From Monodelphis domestica (lineage: Eukaryota > Chordata > Mammalia > Didelphimorphia > Didelphidae): DNA of 64,000 bases. Of this stretch, positions 58,712 through 64,000 are shown one piece after another; within the stretch, counting starts at the first letter, position 1; each line of letters begins with the position of its first letter. The translations under genes and the position numbers were made by a program. The notes below the pieces were generated by a model, which saw nothing but the letters and a program-made list of their open reading frames with translations, was not told where the DNA came from and made no database searches. Location of the stretch: assembly GCF_027887165.1 (NCBI RefSeq), contig NC_077227.1, positions 62,476,107 to 62,540,106 on the forward strand. The letters run 5' to 3'.

Positions 58712-59653
58712 GAGATGTGAACCTTAAAAATTCTCAGACCCTACTTCATAAGGTTGGATTGTGAACCTTCAAAATTCTCAGACCCTACTTCATAAGGTTG
58801 GGTTAAGACCATTCCCCATTTTAAACAATGAAGGAACTTAGATCAGGAATGTGAGACTTCTACTTGGATCAGGAATGTCAAGTTCCAACCCTACTTAAGC
58901 ATACTTTAGGGGAAGATAAAGTTGTAAATTCTTTGCTGAACAATGAAAAAAAGTACTTAAACCCATACTTATAATGAGGCAAAAAGTTCTTAAGCTGTGC
59001 CTATTTTTAGAACTAATACAAAAGGGTGCTAAGTACCTATAAAGGTCAGGCAACTTGTGAACTTGCAAAAGGCAAAGAGGTGAGAACTTACTCAGGTTTG
59101 AATTACTCAAAAGTTTAGTCTACTCAGGTGTGAATTAAGAATGGTCTGTCCTTTGAAAAATGTCTACTGTGATTGGTAGATGTAAGAACTTAGGGGAGGT
59201 GACATAGGAGAAAATTCCCTTTAAATAGGAGCTCAGATAAAGCTGGAGGATCATTCACATTCAGTTTCAGATTCAGGATTGAGCTGGTGGAGTCAGCTGA
59301 GATGAAGCTGGCCTGGTGTCACTAGAATCCTTGCTTGGACAAATCTTGTGGTGAGTGGATAAAGGACTGACTGATCTTTCTCTTAGGGCTTTGGGCCAGC
59401 TTATCCTTTTCTCATTATTCCCTTTTTTCTCTCTTTCTTTAATTCCTCATTTGTATTAATTAAAATCTCTATAAAACCCAGTTGACTTGGGTATATTTCA
59501 TAATTGGGAATATTTCCCTGGCGACCACCTTATATATTTGATTTTAAAACAAGTCACTGTCTTGAAACCATATTTTCTGCGGTCACAATTTAAACTATCC
59601 ACTCTTATATCTACTACAATTTATGTCTTCCACTATTTTAATTATTACAGAGA
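58712..59653 (+). mobile_element. Solo LTR C, endogenous retrovirus
   Basis: LTR body 58716-59649, TGTGAACCTTAAAAATTCTC to TAATTATTACA, with a 4-bp duplication GAGA on both sides. The first 44 bp are tandemly duplicated (58716 and 58760). Related to LTRs A and B through AGGGAGGTGACATAGGAG-like and CCCTGGCGACCACCTTATAT segments, but a different subfamily. A fossil. Confidence 0.8.
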
Positions 59654-59810
59654 GAAGATACTGACAAGACTGACAGTTGATGGGGAAAGGGGCAACTGGG
59701 AGTGGCAGTTGGTCTTGTGACTAGCACTTCCTTCCTGACCCTGGATCTGGAAGGAGTCTCTCTTCCTGTCTCTGTTTAGAAGGACCTCTATTCCTGAATT
59801 TCCCAACTGT

Positions 59811-60658
59811 GTGCTGTGACAGTTAAAAGAGTGGATTGTCTTAAACTATGACCTCAAAGATATTTTTTTTATATTAAAAATAAAGTGGTTGCCAGGGAAA
59901 AATTTCCAAATATGAAGTATATCCAAGTCAACTGGGTTTTTATGGAGATTTTAACTAATACAAATAAGGAATTAATGAGAGAGCGTAAGAGGAAACAATG
60001 AGAAAAGAGATTGCCCAGCCTAGGCTTATTAAGCCTTAAGAGAGAGATCAGTCAATCTTTTATCCACTCACCACAAGATTTGTCCCAAGCAAGATTCTAG
60101 TGTTCAGAGACACCAGTTCAGCTTTGGCCAGCTCAATCTCCCCAAGACCTCTTTTGAACTCCTTTTAAAGAGAATTTTCTCCTATGTCACCTCCCCTAAG
60201 TTCTCACATCTACCAATCACAGTAGACATTTTTCCAAAGGACTGACCATTCTTAATTCACACCTGAGTAGACTAAACTTTTGAGTAATTCACACCTGAGT
60301 AGATTAAACTTTTCTGGTTAGACTAAAACTTCTGAGTAAGTTCACACCTCTTTGCAACTTGTAAGTTTGCCTGACCTTTTAGTGATTACTTTAACCTTCA
60401 TAGGTACTTAGCACCTTCCTAAAAACAGACTTAGCTTAAGGCTTTTGCCTCACTATAAGTATGGGTTAAGTACTTTTTTCATTGTTCAGTAGGGAGTTTA
60501 AAACTTTATCTCCCCGTAAGGCACTGTCTAAGTATAGGTGGAGTAATGTAAAGTTCTCACATACATCCCTGACTAAGTCTCTTCATTGTTTAAAATGGGG
60601 AATGGTCTTAACCAAATCTTCTGAAGTAGGGTCTGAGAATTTTTAAGATTCACAGTGC
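59811..60658 (-). mobile_element. Solo LTR D, endogenous retrovirus, minus strand
   Basis: LTR body 59815-60654; on the minus strand it begins TGTGAATCTTAAAAATTCTC. A 4-bp duplication GTGC lies on both sides. Same subfamily as LTR C, opposite orientation, 165 bp away. A fossil. Confidence 0.8.
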
Positions 60659-60659
60659 T

Positions 60660-62285
60660 CTACCTGGATCCCTGTGATCTTTGGACAGAAGGACTTAAGG
60701 GAAGCAGTTTGGCCAATCTTTAGGGGCATCAGCCCAGAGACAGGCCCAACCAGCTCTGAAAGTCAGAACTTTTCTCCATCTTGCTGTCTACTGCTAAGAC
60801 TTTGAACTTAAGAAAATTAGCATACATTAGCATAGACAGGAATAAAAGAAACCCTCCCTCAGCCTATGAGGCCTGGCCTCAGCTCAAAAGCTAAGACTCA
60901 AACCTCATCTAGGAAAATCCCCCTTCCCTGATACCTCCCCAATCCAAACTTGTTATTAAAATTTATCTTTATTTGAATATCACAGTCAGATAAGAGGACT
61001 AACATTTCAGGGGACATAGAAGGAGCTGAACCTCAGAACAGCCATTCAACTATAAATAGTCCTTATTGGACCTCTGCTGGGCAACTAAGCCTGCAAGGAG
61101 GCTTGTGCCTCAGGAGGGTCCATGCTGACCTGCTCTGGGCTATCTGCAACATCAATCTATAGAGAAGATGTTCCCTCAGGCTGTCATGAGTGGCCCATTT
61201 CTCAGGAACCCCATTTTTCAAAAATAGCATCTTGGCAGGGGGCATCTTTCTCCTTTTAGCTCATTGGCAGCCATATTCCCTCTTTCCCTACAATTCCTCC
61301 AGTCCCTGTTACAAAACCTTCCCTATCCTGTTCTTCAATTCCATTCATTTTCCCTATAAATATTACACACTGTATTAAGTGATGGAGAGGAGAGAGAGAA
61401 AGAGATAGAGACAGAGAGACAGCTTGGGGTGAGGGATGGGGAGAGGGGAAGAGGGGGAGAGAATTGGGTCAAATTCCTTGTGTTCCTTCCCCTTAGACTG
61501 GGGACTGCTCTGATGTAGCCCTTAATATTCTTTCCCCACTTACAGTCTTGCTTTGTTGAACAAATCAAACAGGGAATACTTTGGGTACATTGGTCCATAT
61601 CCCCATTTCTGGCCATTGCCTGATGACTTGGAGAAGGTCCAGCAGTTCAGAGACAGGCTCTAATTGCTTCTCCCAGTGCCCTCACTGAGTCACAATACCT
61701 TAATACACAGGTCTGACACTTAAACTTCAGAGTATTTTGTGAGGACCTGAAAATTGTGGATAGTCCATTTTAGACTAATCATGTCTTTTCTGTACCTATC
61801 TTTTTCTGTTTTTAAATTCAATGATTTCCCTCCCCTTTACCCCTTTTCTCTCTGAACTTATATTTCCATACCTGACAGAGTCCTTGGTTCTCAGTAATTA
61901 AGAAACTGTCCTCATTGCAAAACTGAGTTTGGTTTTGAATAGAGCTTTGAATTCTGTGATTCTTAAGTGTAGAGAGCTTCTGGGGAGGGTCTCTCTCTTT
62001 CCAATGCAACTGAACATTCTCTGAAGCTTATGGTCTTAGAGTTGTCTAAGGACATTGAAAGCATAGTAATACTCCTATCAGTGTTAAACCCTGGAGTATT
62101 TTCTTTTTGCTGTCATTACTCAAAGCTCAGCTTAATTCTGAAATGAATACTGACCCTTCGGAACACAAATTTAAAAAACAAAACCCCAAACAAACCAAAA
62201 TCCTATCCCACCACTCAGGTTGGCCTTGGATCTGCTCAAGCACTCACAAATGACATCTATCCTTAATTGACAAAGTAAGACAAAG
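60660..62285. other. Gene-free stretch between LTR D and gene B
   Basis: A GA-rich patch near 61380-61465. No gene or clear repeat recognised; part may be the 3' flank of the duplicated homeobox unit. Confidence 0.35.
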
Positions 62286-62287
62286 AT

Positions 62288-62293
62288 TTTATT
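62288..62293 (-). terminator. Candidate polyadenylation signal of gene B
   Basis: AATAAA on the minus strand, 60 nt beyond the stop codon of gene B, which would give a very short 3' untranslated region. Confidence 0.5.
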
Positions 62294-62352
62294 ATAGTGC
62301 CTATCACACCATGCTATCCATATTCCTCAAAATAACTTGAGATCTCTATTTT

Positions 62353-63804
62353 TCACTTAACTGAAAATTCACCATTTAGTATAGATATTAAGGTATCTCG
62401 AAATGAGGAATTTAGGAATCTGTCATATGGTGTCTTTAACCAATCACTGAGGAGGTCAGCCAGATACTCATCAGGATCAACCAGATATCCCTGGGGACAT
62501 GTCGGATGCTCCTGTGGGACATTCAGATCACCCTGTGGGGCAACCTCCAGGGAGGCAGCTGGATCTCCATCAGGAAGCAAACATGTAGACTCAAGTCCAA
62601 TGGTTCTCTTGGATAGATCAATGGGACTCAGTTCTTCTTGGTGCTCTTCCTCTATCAACAAAAGAGGTGGCTGTGTCAGACCTTGAAGCTCTTGTGGTGC
62701 TTGATTCAGAGATGGGGTTATGTGTTGTGTCTGAAAGGTGGGATGTTGAGGCACCAAGGGCAAAAGGGCTTCTGACTGCTGAGGTTGATACTGCTGCGGT
62801 TGACATGGGGGCTCTTGTGCATCCTGAAAAGGCAATGGGTAATGGTTTGAGTAAAGCTGTCTATTTATCCAGTTTTGCTCTTGACCATGAGGTGTTGAGT
62901 ACACTTCTCCATAAGAGGGGGTGTGGGGGCCATAGTTTTGTGGCCCAGGTGTACTCTGAAGAGCTGAGGAAGGTGCACACTGACTGGAACTTCTTTGGGA
63001 CATTGTACAAAGCTGAAGTTCAGTTGAGGCATTTGTGGTTGGGGAGGAATCAGAGTAATGTCCTTGGGCACTTGAGCAAGCATCCTCAGTGGCTGGATCC
63101 ACCTTCTTTCTCTTTGGGGAGCAGCTAGTCCTTTGACCAGCTTCCTGACTAGGCTCATAAGAGGAGGTGTGTGGGCCATAGTTTTGTGGCCCAGGTGTAC
63201 TCTGAAGAGCTGAGGAAGGTGCACACTGACTGGAACTTCTTTGGGACATTGTACAAAGCTGAAGTTCAGTTGAGGCATTTGTGGTTGGGGAGGAATCAGA
63301 GTAATGTCCTTGGGCACTTGAGCAAGCATCCTCAGTGGCTGGATCCACCTTCTTTCTCTTTGGGGAGCAGCTAGTCCTTTGACCAGCTTCCTGACTAGGC
63401 TCATAAGAGGAGGTGTGTGGGCCATAGATTTGTGGCCCAGGTGTACTCTGAAGAGCTGAGGAAGGTGCACACTGACTGGAACTTCTTTGGGACATTGTAC
63501 AAAGCTGAAGTTCAGTTGAGGCATTTGTGGTTGGGGAGGAATCAGAGTAATGTCCTTGGGCACTTGAGCAAGCATCCTCAGTGGCTGAATCCACCTTCTT
63601 TCTCTTTGGGGAGCAGCTAGTCCTTTGGCCAACTTCCTGACTAGGCTCTTCATCTGTGCTGGAGGAAGACCCAGACATACTGGGTGATGACAGAGCATTT
63701 TCAGAGAGGTCCTCTCCCTGAATTTCACCTAAGCTTGTAGAAGGTTGAGATGGAAGCTGTTTTGGATTCAATGATTTTCTAGCTCTTCTGTTTTGGAACC
63801 AGAC
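62353..63804 (-). CDS. PRD-class (DUX-like) homeodomain protein, gene B, last exon (5' part outside the window)
   Basis: The minus-strand exon opens after a TTTAG acceptor at 63805-63806 with VWFQNRRARK, that is homeodomain position 47 onward, exactly where exon 3 of gene A opens. The 483-residue frame is open to the stop at 62353. The order is: homeodomain end; an S-rich segment; three near-identical 82-residue units (about 63650-62913), each with an SV40-like nuclear signal SPKRKKV; a P/Q-rich part (YQPQQSEALLPLVPQHPTFQ); a CtBP-type PIDLS motif (62611-62625); a few PQ repeats; and a hydrophobic/acidic end, DEYLADLLSDWLKTPYDRF. The matching intron end (GGTTAATGGACATTATGACA) is also shared with gene A. 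The exons with the first 46 homeodomain residues lie beyond 64000. Probably a nuclear transcription factor. Confidence 0.82.
   Translation of the reverse strand, partial: VWFQNRRARKSLNPKQLPSQPSTSLGEIQGEDLSENALSSPSMSGSSSSTDEEPSQEVGQRTSCSPKRKKVDSATEDACSSAQGHYSDSSPTTNASTELQLCTMSQRSSSQCAPSSALQSTPGPQIYGPHTSSYEPSQEAGQRTSCSPKRKKVDPATEDACSSAQGHYSDSSPTTNASTELQLCTMSQRSSSQCAPSSALQSTPGPQNYGPHTSSYEPSQEAGQRTSCSPKRKKVDPATEDACSSAQGHYSDSSPTTNASTELQLCTMSQRSSSQCAPSSALQSTPGPQNYGPHTPSYGEVYSTPHGQEQNWINRQLYSNHYPLPFQDAQEPPCQPQQYQPQQSEALLPLVPQHPTFQTQHITPSLNQAPQELQGLTQPPLLLIEEEHQEELSPIDLSKRTIGLESTCLLPDGDPAASLEVAPQGDLNVPQEHPTCPQGYLVDPDEYLADLLSDWLKTPYDRFLNSSFRDTLISILNGEFSVK
62913..63650 (-). repeat. Three tandem 246-bp coding units in gene B
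   Basis: Unit boundaries at about 63650, 63404 and 63158 on the minus strand. 246 bp is 82 codons, so the frame is kept. Units differ by only a few bases (for example DSATED versus DPATED and QEVGQ versus QEAGQ), which points to recent amplification or ongoing homogenisation. Confidence 0.95.
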
Positions 63805-64000
63805 CTAAATGGGGAGAGGAAATGTCATAATGTCCATTAACCACACTTCAATTTTATTTTTACCTTATCATGAAAAGGGGTCAATTGTTGTTTCTTTAAA
63901 CAGGTATTTCTCTAAACATTGTAAAACTGATCAATGGTTAAGAGTTTTGTTCATCATCACAGGAACCATTGTAATCAAGCTATAAGGCTTTAAGGCTTAC

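Noticed and set aside
62667-63728. Repeated open frames of 67-287 codons on both strands
   Set aside because: Other-frame shadows of gene B. They repeat with the 246-bp unit because 246 is divisible by three.

Overview
The window is vertebrate nuclear DNA, very probably from a marsupial. It carries many copies of a tRNA-derived SINE whose 5' end reads like GGGGCAGCTGGGTAGCTCAG (the WSINE1 type as I remember it), MAR1-type SINEs, marsupial-style L1 elements with short G-rich 3' tails, and solo LTRs with 4-5 bp target duplications. The genes have GT-AG introns. The species cannot be fixed from the sequence alone.

Region by region. (1) About 3600-19502, plus strand: the last seven exons (259 residues) of a fold-type II PLP enzyme of the threonine dehydratase family with an ACT-like C-terminal part. 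Its large fourth visible intron holds two L1 fragments in opposite orientations and a solo LTR. (2) 19503-28230: gene-free, with SINEs, L1 tails and a polypyrimidine tract. (3) About 28230-34220, minus strand: a complete four-exon TMEM254 gene, with a second, diverged copy of its first coding exon that also has a start codon and a splice donor in the same phase. (4) 34529-45000: gene-free, dominated by two L1 copies that were later entered by LTRs and SINEs. (5) 45386-52105, plus strand: an intact three-exon PRD-class homeobox gene (503 residues, DUX-like homeodomain) with a long proline/glutamine heptad repeat. A minus-strand processed copy of the calpain small subunit CAPNS1 lies in its second intron. 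(6) 52106-62287: gene-free, with four LTR-type elements, two of them in inverted orientation, and several SINEs. (7) 62353-63804, minus strand: the last exon of a second, paralogous homeobox gene, running off the right edge. It carries a 246-bp coding module repeated three times.

The most interesting content is the tail-to-tail homeobox pair next to TMEM254. From memory, mouse Tmem254 also lies beside homeobox genes (Cphx and Duxbl), so this looks like the marsupial version of that locus. The two genes share intron-end sequence and protein layout, but each has amplified a different internal module, as expected of fast-evolving early-embryo homeobox genes. TMEM254 and the PLP enzyme look like ordinary conserved genes. 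All functional statements are inferences from sequence; no search was run.
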